DNA of 64,000 nt, taken from contig OZ025239.1 in the NCBI GenBank assembly GCA_964019155.1, positions 10,059,735-10,123,734 on the forward strand, given 5' to 3'. The notes under the pieces are model-generated. The model was not told the origin of the DNA, did no database searches, and saw only the letters and a list, made by a program, of their open reading frames with translations. Below are positions 41,201 through 53,163 of this stretch, piece after piece. The translations under genes and the position numbers were made by a program. The stretch's first letter is position 1, and each line of letters starts with the position of its first letter. This stretch comes from Osedax fenrisi. Taxonomy: Eukaryota; Annelida; Polychaeta; Sabellida; Siboglinidae.

Positions 41201-44200
41201 AAACCATTACTAATTTCATCATTTTTGCTTACTAGGAACTAAAAAAGGATGTTGTCAAATGCGATTTATGCATGAAACGATACTTTAATACCGATAAAGA
41301 ACTCTTGTTTCACAGAAAATGTCACCTAGATGGGGTTAAAAGTTAAAGGTCAAATTATTATTATGCCATAAAATCGGTTGTTGTATTCTATTATTTTATT
41401 AATATTATGTATAATGTTTAGTAATATATATAATGTTTTATATCATTAGTTATATATCTATCTAATTCATCATACATTCAATCGCCTTATAAACCATTAT
41501 TAATTTCATCATTTTTGCTTACTAGGAACTAAAAAAGGATGTTATAAAATGCGATTTATGCATGAAACGATACTTTAATACCGATAAAGAACTCTTGTTT
41601 CACAGAAAATGTCACCTAGATGGGGTTAAAAGTTAAAGGTCGAATTATTATTATGCTTTAAAATCGATTGTTGTATTCTATTATTTTATTAATATTATGT
41701 ATAATGTTTAGTAATATGTATAATGTTTTATATCATTAGTTATATATCTATCTAATTCATCATACATTCAATCGCCTTATAAACCATTATTAATTTCATC
41801 ATTTTTGCTTACTAGGAACTAAAAAAGGATGTTATAAAATGCGATTTATGCATGAAACGATACTTTAATACCGATAAAGAACTCTTGTTTCACAGAAAAT
41901 GTCACCTAGATGGGGTTAAAAGTTAAAGGTCGAATTATTATTATGCTTTAAAATCGATTGTGTATTCTATTATTTTATTAATATTATGTATAATGTTTAG
42001 TAATATGTATATCATTAGTTATATATCTATCTAATTCATCATACATTCAATTGCCTTATAAACCATTATTAATTTCATCATTTTTGCTTACTAGGAACTA
42101 AAAAAGGATGTTGTAAAATGCGATTTATGCATGAAACGATACTTTAATACCGATAAAGAACTCTTGTTTCACAGAAAATGTCACCTAGATGGGGTTAAAA
42201 GTAAAAGGTCGAATTATTATTATGCTTTAAAATCGATTGTGTATTCTATTATTTTATTAATATTATGTATAATGTTTTATATCATTAGTTATATATCTAT
42301 CTAATTCATAATACATTCAATCGCCTTATAAACCATTACTAATTTCATCATTTTTGCTTACTAGGAACTAAAAAAGGATGTTGTCAAATGCGATTTATGC
42401 ATGAAACGATACTTTAATACCGATAAAGAACTCTTGTTTCACAGAAAATGTCACCTAGATGGGGTTAAAAGTTAAAGGTCAAATTATTATTATGCCATAA
42501 AATCGATTGTTGTATTCTATTATTTTATTAATATTATGTATAATGTTTAGTAATATATATAATGTTTTATATCATTAGTTATATATCTATCTAATTCATC
42601 ATACATTCAATCGCCTTATAAACTATTATTAATTTCATCATTTTTGCTTACTAGGAACTAAAAAAGGATGTTATAAAATGCGATTTATGCATGAAACGAT
42701 ACTTTAATACCGATAAAGAACTCTTGTTTCACAGAAAATGTCACCTAGATGGGGTTAAAAGTTAAAGGTCGAATTATTATTATGCTTTAAAATCGATTGT
42801 TGTATTCTATTATTTTATTAATATTATGTATAATGTTTAGTAATATGTATAATGTTTTATATCATTAGTTATATATCTATCTAATTCATCATACATTCAA
42901 TTGCCTTATAAACCATTATTAATTTCATTATTTTTGCTTACTAGGAACTAAAAAAGGATGTTGTAAAATGCGATATATGCATGAAACGATACTTTAATAC
43001 CGATAAAGAACTCTTGTTTCACAGAAAATGTCACCTAGATGGGGTTAAAAGTTAAAGGTCGAATTATTATTATGCTTTAAAATCGATTGTGTATTCTATT
43101 ATATTATTAATATTATGTATAATGTTTTATATCATTAGTTATATATCTATCTAATTCATAATACATTCAATCGCCTTATAAACCATTACTAATTTCATCA
43201 TTTTTGCTTACTAGGAACTAAAAAAGGATGTTGTCAAATGCGATTTATGCATAAAACGATACTTTAATACCGATAAAGAACTCTTGTTTCACAGAAAATG
43301 TCACCTAGATGGGGTTAAAAGTTAAAAGTCAAATTATTATTATGCTTTAAAATCGATTGTTGTATTCTATTATTTTATTAATATTATGTATAATGTTTAG
43401 TAATATGTATAATGTTTTATATCATTAGTTATATATCTATCTAATTCATCATACATTCAATCGCCTTATAAACCATTATTAATTTCATCATTTTTGCTTA
43501 CTAGGAACTAAAAAAGGATGTTATAAAATGCGATTTATGCATGAAACGATACTTTAATACCGATAAAGAACTCTTGTTTCACAGAAAATGTCACCTAGAT
43601 GGGGTTAAAAGTTAAAGGTCGAATTATTATTATGCTTTAAAATCGATTGTGTATTCTATTATTTTATTAATATTATGTATAATGTTTTATATCATTAGTT
43701 ATATATCTATCTAATTCATCATACATTCAATCGCCTTATAAACCATTACTAATTTCATCATTTTTGCTTACTAGGAACTAAAAAAGGATGTTGTAAAATG
43801 CGATTTATGCATGAAACGATACTTTAATACCGATAAAGAACTCTTGTTTCACAGAAAATGTCACCTAGATGGGGTTAAAAGTTAAAGGTCGAATTATTAT
43901 TATGCTTTAAAATCGATTGTGTATTCTATTATTTTATTAATATTATGTATAATGTTTTATATCATTAGTTATATATCTATCTAATTCATCATACATTCAA
44001 TCGCCTTATAAACCATTACTAATTTCATCATTTTTGCTTACTAGGAACTAAAAAAGGATGTTGTCAAACGCGATTTATGCATGAAACGATACTTTAATAC
44101 CGATAAAGAACTCTTGTTTCACAGAAAATGTCACCTAGATGGGGTTAAAAGTTAAAGGTCGATTTATTAATATGCTTTAAAATCGATTGTTGTATTCTAT

Positions 44201-45696
44201 TATTTTATTAATATTATGTATAATGTTTAGTAATATGTATATCATTAGTTATATATCTATCTAATTCATCATACATTCAATTGCCTTATAAACCATTATT
44301 AATTTCATCATTTTTGCTTACTAGGAACTAAAAAAGGATGTTGTAAAATGCGATTTATGCATGAAACGATACTTTAATACCGATAAAGAACTCTTGTTTC
44401 ACAGAAAATGTCACCTAGATGGGGTTAAAAGTTAAAGGTCGAATTATTATTATGCTTTAAAATCGATTGTGTATTCTATTATTTTATTAATATTATGTAT
44501 AATGTTTTATATCATTAGTTATATATCTATCTAATTCATCATACATTCAATCGCCTTATAATCCATTACTAATTTCATCATTTTTGCTTACTAGGAACTA
44601 AAAAAGGATGTTGTCAAATGCGATTTATGCATGAAACCATACTTTAATACCGATAAAGAACTCTTGTTTCACAGAAAATGTCACCTAGATGGGGTTAAAA
44701 GTTAAAGGTCGAATTATTATTATGCTTTAAAATCGATTGTGTATTCTATTATTTTATTAATATTATGTATAATGTTTTATATATCATTAGTTATATATCT
44801 ATCTAATTCATCATACATTCAATTGCCTTATAAACCATTATTAATTTCATCATTTTTGCTTACTAGGAACTAAAAAAGGATGTTGTAAAATGCGATTTAT
44901 GCATGAAACGATACTTTAATACCGATAAAGAACTCTTGTTTCACAGAAAATGTCACCTAGATGGGGTTAAAAGTTAAAGGTCGAATTATTATTATGCTTT
45001 AAAATCGATTGTGTATTCTATTATTTTATTAATATTATGTATAATGTTTTATATCATTAGTTATATATCTATCTAATTCATAATACATTCAATCGCCTTA
45101 TAAACCATTACTAATTTCATCATTTTTGCTTACTAGGAACTAAAAAAGGATGTTGTCAAATGCGATTTATGCATGGAACGATACTTTAATACCGATAAAG
45201 AACTCTTGTTTCACAGAAAATGTCACCTAGATGGGGTTAAAAGTTAAAGGTCGAATTATTATTATGCTTTAAAATCGATTGTGTATTCTATTATTTTATT
45301 AATATTATGTATAATGTTTTATATCATTAGTTATATATCTATCTAATTCATCATACATTCAATCGCCTTATAAACCATTACTAATTTCATAATTTTTGCT
45401 TACTAGGAACTAAAAAAGGATGTTGTCAAATGCGATTTGTGCATGAAACGATACTTTAATACCGATAAAGAACTCTTGTTTCACAGAAAATGTCACCTAG
45501 ATGGGGTTAAAAGTTAAAGGCCGAATTATTATTATGCTTTAAAATCGATTGTTGTATTCTATTATTTTATTAATATTATGTATAATGTTTAGTAATATGT
45601 ATAATGTTTTATATCATTAGTTATATATCTATCTAATTCATCATACATTCAATCGCCTTATAAACCATTATTAATTTCATAATTTTTGCTTACTAG

Positions 45697-45808
45697 GAAC
45701 TAAAAAAGATGTTGTCAAATGCGATTTATGCATGAAACGTTACTTTAATACCGATAAAGAACTCTTGTTTCACAGAAAATGTCACCTAGATGGGGTTAAA
45801 AGTTAAAG
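45697..45808 (+). pseudogene. Array unit 93 with the same frameshift as unit 55
   Basis: Carries the same one-base deletion and the same cgttac substitution as the exon at 35107. It is the penultimate unit, next to the diverged last unit. Confidence 0.85.
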
Positions 45809-45973
45809 GTCGAATTATTATTATGCTTTAAAATCGATTTTTGTATTGTATTATTTTATTATATACTAATATTATGTATAATGTTTTATATCATTAGTTA
45901 TATATCTATCTAATTCATCATACATTCAATCGCCTTATAAACCATTACTAATTTCATCATTTTTACTTACTAG

Positions 45974-46084
45974 GAACTAAAAAAGGATGTTGTCAAATGC
46001 GATTTATGCATGAAACGATACTTTAATACCGATAAAGAACTCTTATTTCACAGAAACTGTCACCTAGATGGGGTTAAAGTTTAA
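45974..46084 (+). CDS. Last, diverged zinc-finger exon of the array
   Basis: Same architecture as the other units, but with private changes: HRNCH for HRKCH and an end reading GVKV then TAA. The acceptor region is also diverged (tttttacttactag). Both Cys and both His are kept. As the edge unit it has escaped homogenisation and may be closest to the ancestral exon. No AATAAA signal is evident directly downstream. Confidence 0.55.
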   Translation, partial: ELKKDVVKCDLCMKRYFNTDKELLFHRNCHLDGVKV

Positions 46085-46389
46085 CGTGAAGTTAATTTAT
46101 TATGTAATAATATCTATTTCTATGTATAAGCAACTAAGTATAAATAATATACAGGATATATACATAATAATTAGGATACAATAATATATTCATATTTTAT
46201 ATATAACGCTATACTTATTTCATATTTTATAGAGTATGTAATTTATAATTATTCATACATGGAAATCAACGAATTTATCCTAGAATAAGCTATCCATCCA
46301 AAAATCTATTTTTAATTTTTCAATATTCTTTTATTATATTTAATATTTATATTGACACACTTGAAACACATTAATATTATTGCGCAATC
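46085..46389. other. A+T-rich spacer after the array
   Basis: Nothing supportable; no clear polyadenylation signal seen. Confidence 0.5.
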
Positions 46390-47736
46390 AAAAAGGTGAA
46401 GACGCTACTGGATGTAATAGAACAATATATTACGAGTATGAATGAATTTGATAATATATTTATTACGTGTGCATGTCGTAATGATATTTTGTATTTATTT
46501 TTAAAATGTATTTCATGTTTTGTAAATGTATTATTAAATAATATCCGTAAGCAAAAAATTAATAGATTCTTCAGAAAAATACGATGTCATTAAAATAATT
46601 CAAATATTAGTAGTAACGAGGCAATATGGAGACTATTAGATTTCCCCATACTTCAAAGATATCCCGCAATTAATAAATTAGCTATCCACTTAGAAAATGA
46701 CCAGAGAGAATATTTTAATGAACGAAATAATACGGAAAGAATACAAATGGCACCAAAAACTACATTAATAGCATTTTTAAAAATTTGTAAAACTGATATA
46801 TTGGCGAAAAAATTAATATATCAAGACATTTACACTTGGCAACAAGCATCTACTATTTGGAAGAAATGAGTTGAAGGAAATCAAATATCAGAAGGAATAT
46901 GTAAGTCTGATACAATTGGTTGAATGTATACAGTTCATCCTAATGGCAGAAGATATAACCTTTAGATTAAATAATACTAGCTAAGGTGAAATTACTGATA
47001 CAGAATGAATATATAATACAGGGTTAATGTTAATACAAAATATAGTATTACATATGGGAGGAAAAAAATTAGAAAAATATGATTTTCAGAAATGGATTTG
47101 ATGGAGGATGATGTATATCATCAAAATGCGTATACAGATTGTGAATTAATAATATCAGAAATTGAAGCAAAATTAAATCAAGAACAGCGATTAGTCTATA
47201 ATACAATATTAACCAGTGTGAATAATGAAGAAGAGAAGTTATTTTTCAAGGACGGACCTTCAAGGAATGTACAACTTTTATTATTAATTTACTCTTGGTA
47301 ACAATTAAAGATCATGGAAAGTATCTATTGACATTAACCTATTCGGGAATTGCCTCCACTCTACTTTTATGTGGTAGAACATTCTGTTTTTAAAATACCA
47401 ATTAAATAAACAGAAGTTTACATATGTAATATAATAAACAATTCTAAAGCAGCCAATGCACCAGAAATTATATATTTATTGTATGGAATGAATGTATAGG
47501 CTGTCAATAGAATCTTGAGAGATGTCAATAATAATGATGTACCTATGGGAGGAATAAAATTACTATTAAGTAGTGATTTCAGACAGATGTTAACATTTGT
47601 CATAAGAGGAACAAAAGATGACCATATAAATGCATGTAGAAAATCTTCTGAATTATGGAGAAATATTACAACACTTAATTTACAATCAAATATAAGAGTG
47701 TATACAGCCAATGATGAAAAATGCATATAAATTCAA
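46390..47736 (+). pseudogene. Helitron Rep-helicase relic, copy B
   Basis: From about 46600 the reading is SSNEAIWRLLDFPILQRYPA, INKLAIHLENDQREYF, RIQMAPKTTLIAFLKI and LIYQDIYTWQQASTIWKK. These match the Helitron segment E-A.W-R...H-L..Q, T-L-T-A-F-F and Y-W-x-x-x...W. Next come MYTVHPNGRRYNL, then LNQEQRLVYNTILTSV and LFFKDGP, where the normal G-P-G-G-T-G-K-T Walker A is corrupted. It continues to LLYGMNV, LRDVNNNDVPMGGIKLL, DFRQMLTFVIRG and SELWRNITTLNLQSNIRV. Several stops and frame changes make it dead. 46390-46593 is open but not clearly Helitron. The relic is cut at 47736, where the segmental duplication copy B begins. Confidence 0.9.
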
Positions 47737-47737
47737 T

Positions 47738-50266
47738 TGTATAAGTATGAATTATTTTTCAATATTGTATATATGTTTACAATATATTTTTAAGATATAT
47801 AATAAGTAACATACATTAGATACATAAATATAAATTAAGTACTATAATGTAAAGTAATCTGTTAGAGGTGTACTCGAAACATGAGTATTTTTGAATAATT
47901 GAATTTTGTACATCTATTCATTTTGTATATATACATTTAGTATATATATATAGATATATCTATTTTAATTAAATTTCTTTGATTCCATTAGTAAGGGGTT
48001 TTATAATAAAAATATTTGTAATACAAAATTGTATTTAATAAATATATTTGTACATGTATAATATATGTCAAAATATTATATTAATTCTACTTCACTAGAT
48101 TATTAAATAATTAAAATATAAGAATTACTTGATATGAACTGTAGTTAAAAAAATGAATAATTTAAACATAAATATTGCTTTTGAATATTATATTAAATGA
48201 AAGTTATCTGACATTAATTATTTGAATATTTCAATAATTACCTGTTTAGTAAAATCATATTTAAAAAAAACATAAATTTGTGTAACAATGTTTTGATGTT
48301 GGTACTATATTAATATTAATTTATGTAATCTAATAATTAATAACTAATATATTAAATATATAGAATTTATTTGATTGCATTCAGAAATAGTTTTACTTAA
48401 CAATTAATAAAATTAATATAATATATATATTAAATTATTAAATATTATTTATTTATTTCATTAACATAATTAATAGCACCAACTTGTATTCTATAATCAA
48501 TATACTGAACATCTGAAAGTCTTCTTATAGAGTTATAATTCATATCTATAGATAATTAAAAATTATTAATATATATTATTGAAAATAGATATTATAATTA
48601 AATGCAAATCATATTTTAATAATCATAATTAGAATACAACTTAGATCTGGTGTAACTTTGGCAGAGTTCTATTAGTACTAATATATACGTGTGATTGTAT
48701 GTAAACATATTGGAAATTATAATAGTGTTAAAATTGTAGTCGAAATATCAACATAGAAGTTATATTATAACATTTTCTGGTACTTTTTTTCTCTAATATA
48801 AGCTAAAATTAGCGATTTTTCTATCAATCGATAATTTATATTATTATCTATCATTAATATTTAATGTTTTATAAAATTTATAAATATAAATAAGTTAACA
48901 ATTGTGTATATATATTTCATCGATGTAATTTTTTTTATAACTATCACCATTGTCCGAATTTATCGCATTGACCAAACTCCTCACACTGACCAAAACGATC
49001 CGTCCCATAGAACCTTTTAAATTAACAAAACCTATCAACATCCAATCTATGTAGTTTTTAATTCTGAATTATAATATATTATTAAAATTCCATAATATAA
49101 TATCATAATAAATATTTAGGATCCATCTCCCACGAAGCTAAAATATAAAGTAATATTTTCATATTCTCCGATGTTAATTTAATTATATTTTCTATATTTT
49201 TAACTATTTAATAAATAACTTTTTTATTATATCAGTATCAAATTTGAATACATCACGGATCATTCTATTTTACATAACTGTGATTAATAATAAATGACGT
49301 AAACAAATGTATAAATGTTATAGTATTTAGTCAATTTATAAAGTTTCTTTTTCAAATAATCACACACAAAATTAAACAAGTTAACATCCTCTTTTGTAGT
49401 TAAATACATTATCATTTAGTGATATCTATTTATTAACAGGCTAAATAGTACTACATATATTTTTGTGATGGTAATTACATAATAAACTACAGGGATTTGA
49501 AAATCTTAACATTAATAATAATTATTAATTAATGTTATTTTGAAATTTTGAATGTCTGCCATCATAATTTAATAGTACAATTAGTTATTATTGAATATTG
49601 ATTAGTCAAGACTATATTAAAATAAACTCTGAGATATGTATTATTCTTAGAATTCAAATCTCTATATAATATAAACTGTTCCTATATGTTGTTGTGATCA
49701 ACCTTAACGGGAGGGCAATGAGGGGTTATCACATAATATACGTGTACTACGGCCCATATTACACCTGCAATCCTGTACCACAATAGTAATGGCACAATAG
49801 TAACCACATGGTGATAGTGAGCTAGCTACGACTACTAACATATATATGTTTATATAAAGGTATTACAATGCAGTAGTAACTACAATATAGTATAAGCTAT
49901 AACAAATACTACTACTAACATATGAAGGCGCTGCTAGAGTCGATGATATTGGTGGAGATCTAGCGCTCTATTCCAGGACGTACTTAGGATGTTGATCATT
50001 CCTGTCGACTGAACAAAATAACGGAGCGTTAGAGAGAGAGTTATTGGGTGTGTTAATAAGGCTACTGAGATTATTATAAATATATAGGTAGATAGATATG
50101 AAAACAATGAATTAAGAATATTTTACATAAAATATAAGTGAATGCTGAAAAAACGAACACTAACAGTATATAATTACTATTTAAATAGTAGTATACTAGT
50201 AATTATTATTATATTAATAGACATATTATTTAATAATTATATACCTGATAAATTATGAAAGAAATA
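47738..50266 (+). repeat. Segmental duplication, copy B (partner 1364-4400)
   Basis: Begins exactly where the Helitron relic breaks off and runs to about 50266, where similarity ends at gaaagaaata. It is shorter than copy A because of two internal deletions, near 48262-48290 and near 49520. The G+C-richer interval near 49700-50080 is preserved. Confidence 0.85.
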
Positions 50267-51183
50267 TAAAAAGATGATTTTCGATTACTGTAATATTATG
50301 AAATCTATAATAGTGAAGTTCTGTATCATTGTCTAAATGTTAAAGTGCATGTACAGATACTTAAAATAAGAATTCTCCTGGCTACAGAAACATTCACAGT
50401 GATAAGTATAAATACGATATATAGACTAGTTATAATATTACATTCAAACTAGAAACTGTAACTTATGCTGATATCTAGTTATCTCCAACATACTGATTGT
50501 ATTGGTTCATTATTTTTATTAATGATAATTAAATATTTCACACAAAAATTCCCTGTATGCTTAGTAATCTTTATTATATGGCATTACCTATAATTACTAC
50601 CTATACCTAACATTTTAATACTTATATTGACAATAGATAAAGTATATAATAGATAGATGGGAATATTTTCTGCAATTTAATATCTAACAATATCCTATTG
50701 AATATACATAAATAATACAAATTTAATTTAGGTGTATTGCCCCAACTAATTTGTTATTCGCCTGATTTGGAACATCTATCTATCATACAATGTGTAATAA
50801 AATCATGTTGTCATCTGATTATGGTATGAGATTGACACGATTCTATTAGTATAGTATTCACATTGTTGTTAAGAAAAATGTGTGCATGGGTAGCGAAATA
50901 TGCGAACAAATAATTTGTATGTAAACAAATAATTATTTAATAAAAATGATATTATATTATAATAATAAACTTAAATCTTTTATCTTTAAAATGACATATA
51001 ACTTTATATATAAAGTAACTATAAATGCCATAAAAGCGCTCCATAAATTATAACCCAATACAAAAAAAAACATAATTATCATAATATATGTTTGTTTAAT
51101 AAATATTACTTGGGTTTACATTTTTACTTATAATTTTTACTAATATTCTATTGATTGCAACATTTTTAAAAACAATAGAAAGA

Positions 51184-51235
<52 letters not shown>

Positions 51236-51760
51236 ATAGATATAGGTCAATCCATTATGTATGAAATAACAGCCAATCAAATAAAATAATTTCTATTGAG
51301 TGATATTTCTATATTTGTCTTGTCATTATTCTATTTAAAAAAATGTTGAATGCTTAAAACTATTTTTTTTTACAGTTGGATATTTGTTTAAATTCAAATA
51401 ACTTGATCAATGAAAAACTTGATAAATCTTCAAAAAATTAGCAAGCTTTATTCATAATATATAGAAATATTTTCATATATAACTCATTTGAATACATAAT
51501 TCATTAGACTTGAATAAATATCAATAAATATTTATTTTTTTTAAATTACCGATTTTCAATTAAAGTTCCAGATCTTAAAATTTATAGTAAACTATTATAA
51601 TAGTTTATATATAGTCTACTAGTATTTATGTACACTATGATAAATTATGCAATTATATAATGTATTTCATAAGTTATTGTACTTTTTATAAAAATAAGAT
51701 TTTCCTATGTTCACCATGTAATTTTTTGCCTGTTTCGTCGACCCTTAATGCTTAATCAAA
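50267..51760. other. A+T-rich stretch without a gene
   Basis: Nothing recognised apart from an (AT)n microsatellite at 51191-51232. Confidence 0.5.
51191..51232. repeat. (AT)n microsatellite
   Basis: About 21 uninterrupted AT units. Similar tracts lie at about 15151-15184, 52999-53041, 57141-57178 and 62937-62960. Confidence 0.95.
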
Positions 51761-52351
51761 CAGTGATGTGCTAACAATACTCTATACACCTAGATAACTT
51801 CTAATACAATACATTATAATAGTTGGGAACTTGTATATGAAAGAGAGAGAGTACAAACTTTTCACCTTAAAAATTCGAGACAGTTCACGACTCTGTTCAT
51901 TGCGTTCTGAGATTCGAATAGATCGTCTTTTTGAGAGGGAGGTGTCAGTGTGTCGTCTTTGCCTCAACGTACACTGTACGTCGTACAATAAGAAGATATT
52001 TATATCCAATTCAATGCATTTATATAAATAAATTATATTTAATTCACTATATAATATAGTCTACATGATATACATTCAATATATGCATTTAATTCAATTT
52101 AATTATTATTGAAATATAATACAATATATTAATAATAAATATTATTTATAATTATTAATAATTATTAACAATTTATATTACATAGGTATTATACCTACAT
52201 ATATACATATTGTTTCGAATTATGAAATAAAAACAGATTAATTAAATATATAAATAATATCATGATCGGGATCGGGATCGGGAAAGGATTGGGTAACGAA
52301 TTGAGGATCGGGATCGCCGATCCAGGAAAAAAGGATTGGTGCCCATCACTG
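51761..52351. mobile_element. Possible hAT-like non-autonomous element
   Basis: The left end cagtgatgtgc and the inverted right end gcccatcactg match at 10 of 11 positions and resemble hAT terminal repeats. Inside are a G+C-richer island (about 51840-51990) and, near the right end, repeated ggatcgg words, which could be subterminal binding sites. I see no 8-bp target-site duplication, which weakens the call. The right end abuts the outer edge of the palindrome. Confidence 0.3.
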
Positions 52352-52996
52352 GTGATAGTGTACATATAACATTAGTAAGTTGGTAATACTGTTATGATGG
52401 TAGTGAGGATTGAGAAATGCCATATGTAAGGTGGTTACTATAGTGATGGTAGTGTAATTTAGGAAGATACAACACTAACTTTGGCAGGTTGTCAGTGGTG
52501 TTTAGTAGTTTGGCACGATTGTCATAGATATTGGGAGAATTCTGAAAATACATTTTTTTATATATTATAAAACTAATCTCTATGAAATAAAGTTAAAATA
52601 TAATGTTCGTACTATTATAATAAAGTTAAAGGTTAAAATAAAACAACCGAACAGATGTAATAAAGTTAAACAAAATAGTTTTTGTACTATTATAATAAAG
52701 TTAAAGGTTAAATATTAGTAAATTATTTGTAATCGTAATTATTTCTATTTGAATTATATATTTATTCACTATTTGTATCTTTATTTGATATATATTATTC
52801 TAACATTACATACTATATTAAAAATATATGACAAATATTGCATACTATATATGTCCAATGGGTACTTGAATAGAATAATTTAATGAAATTTATATTTCGT
52901 AAAAGTAGAATGTGTTTTAAAGTTGTATTTTATTACATAAGTTAAAGGGTAGAGAAAAAATGTAGTTCATCGTCATCAATTCGCCCTTCCCTTAGA

Positions 52997-53043
<47 letters not shown>

Positions 53044-53163
53044 GTATTTATTTAAAACACATCATTAATAATAATAATTTTATAATTTGTAATGTTTGAA
53101 TAATATATATATGATATTATTAACATATATATTTAATTAAATTAATAATAATATATATATATA

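Larger units (their letters stand above)
19885..46084 (+). repeat. Tandem array of 94 intron-plus-zinc-finger-exon units
   Basis: 26.2 kb of units of 270-272, 279-280 or 290 bp (mean 279). Each unit has an intron-like part (cgaattattattatg... to tttttgcttactag) and an exon (gaactaaaaaaggatg... to the stop). The length classes come from presence or absence of short insertions such as tagtaatatgtataatg in the intron-like part. Exon first bases, by hand count: 20041, 20320, 20591, 20881, 21160, 21450, 21720, 22010, 22300, 22579, 22849, 23139, 23429, 23699, 23989, 24259, 24539, 24809, 25081, 25360, 25631, 25921, 26200, 26490, 26760, 27050, 27340, 27619, 27889, 28161, 28431, 28702, 28981, 29252, 29542, 29821, 30111, 30383, 30653, 30924, 31196, 31466, 31737, 32016, 32306, 32596, 32886, 33158, 33428, 33718, 33988, 34268, 34547, 34817, 35107, 35385, 35675, 35945, 36235, 36525, 36804, 37074, 37364, 37654, 37926, 38196, 38466, 38745, 39035, 39305, 39575, 39855, 40127, 40397, 40687, 40966, 41236, 41526, 41816, 42095, 42365, 42655, 42945, 43215, 43505, 43775, 44045, 44325, 44595, 44867, 45137, 45407, 45697, 45974. 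Confidence 0.97.

Noticed and set aside
19885..46084. CRISPR-like regular array
   Set aside because: Units are 270-290 bp and there are no variable spacers; each unit is a whole repeated intron-exon block in a eukaryotic context.
51782..52031. Overlapping frames on both strands in the 51.8-52.0 kb G+C-richer island
   Set aside because: No family motif, and frames open on both strands point to composition, not coding.
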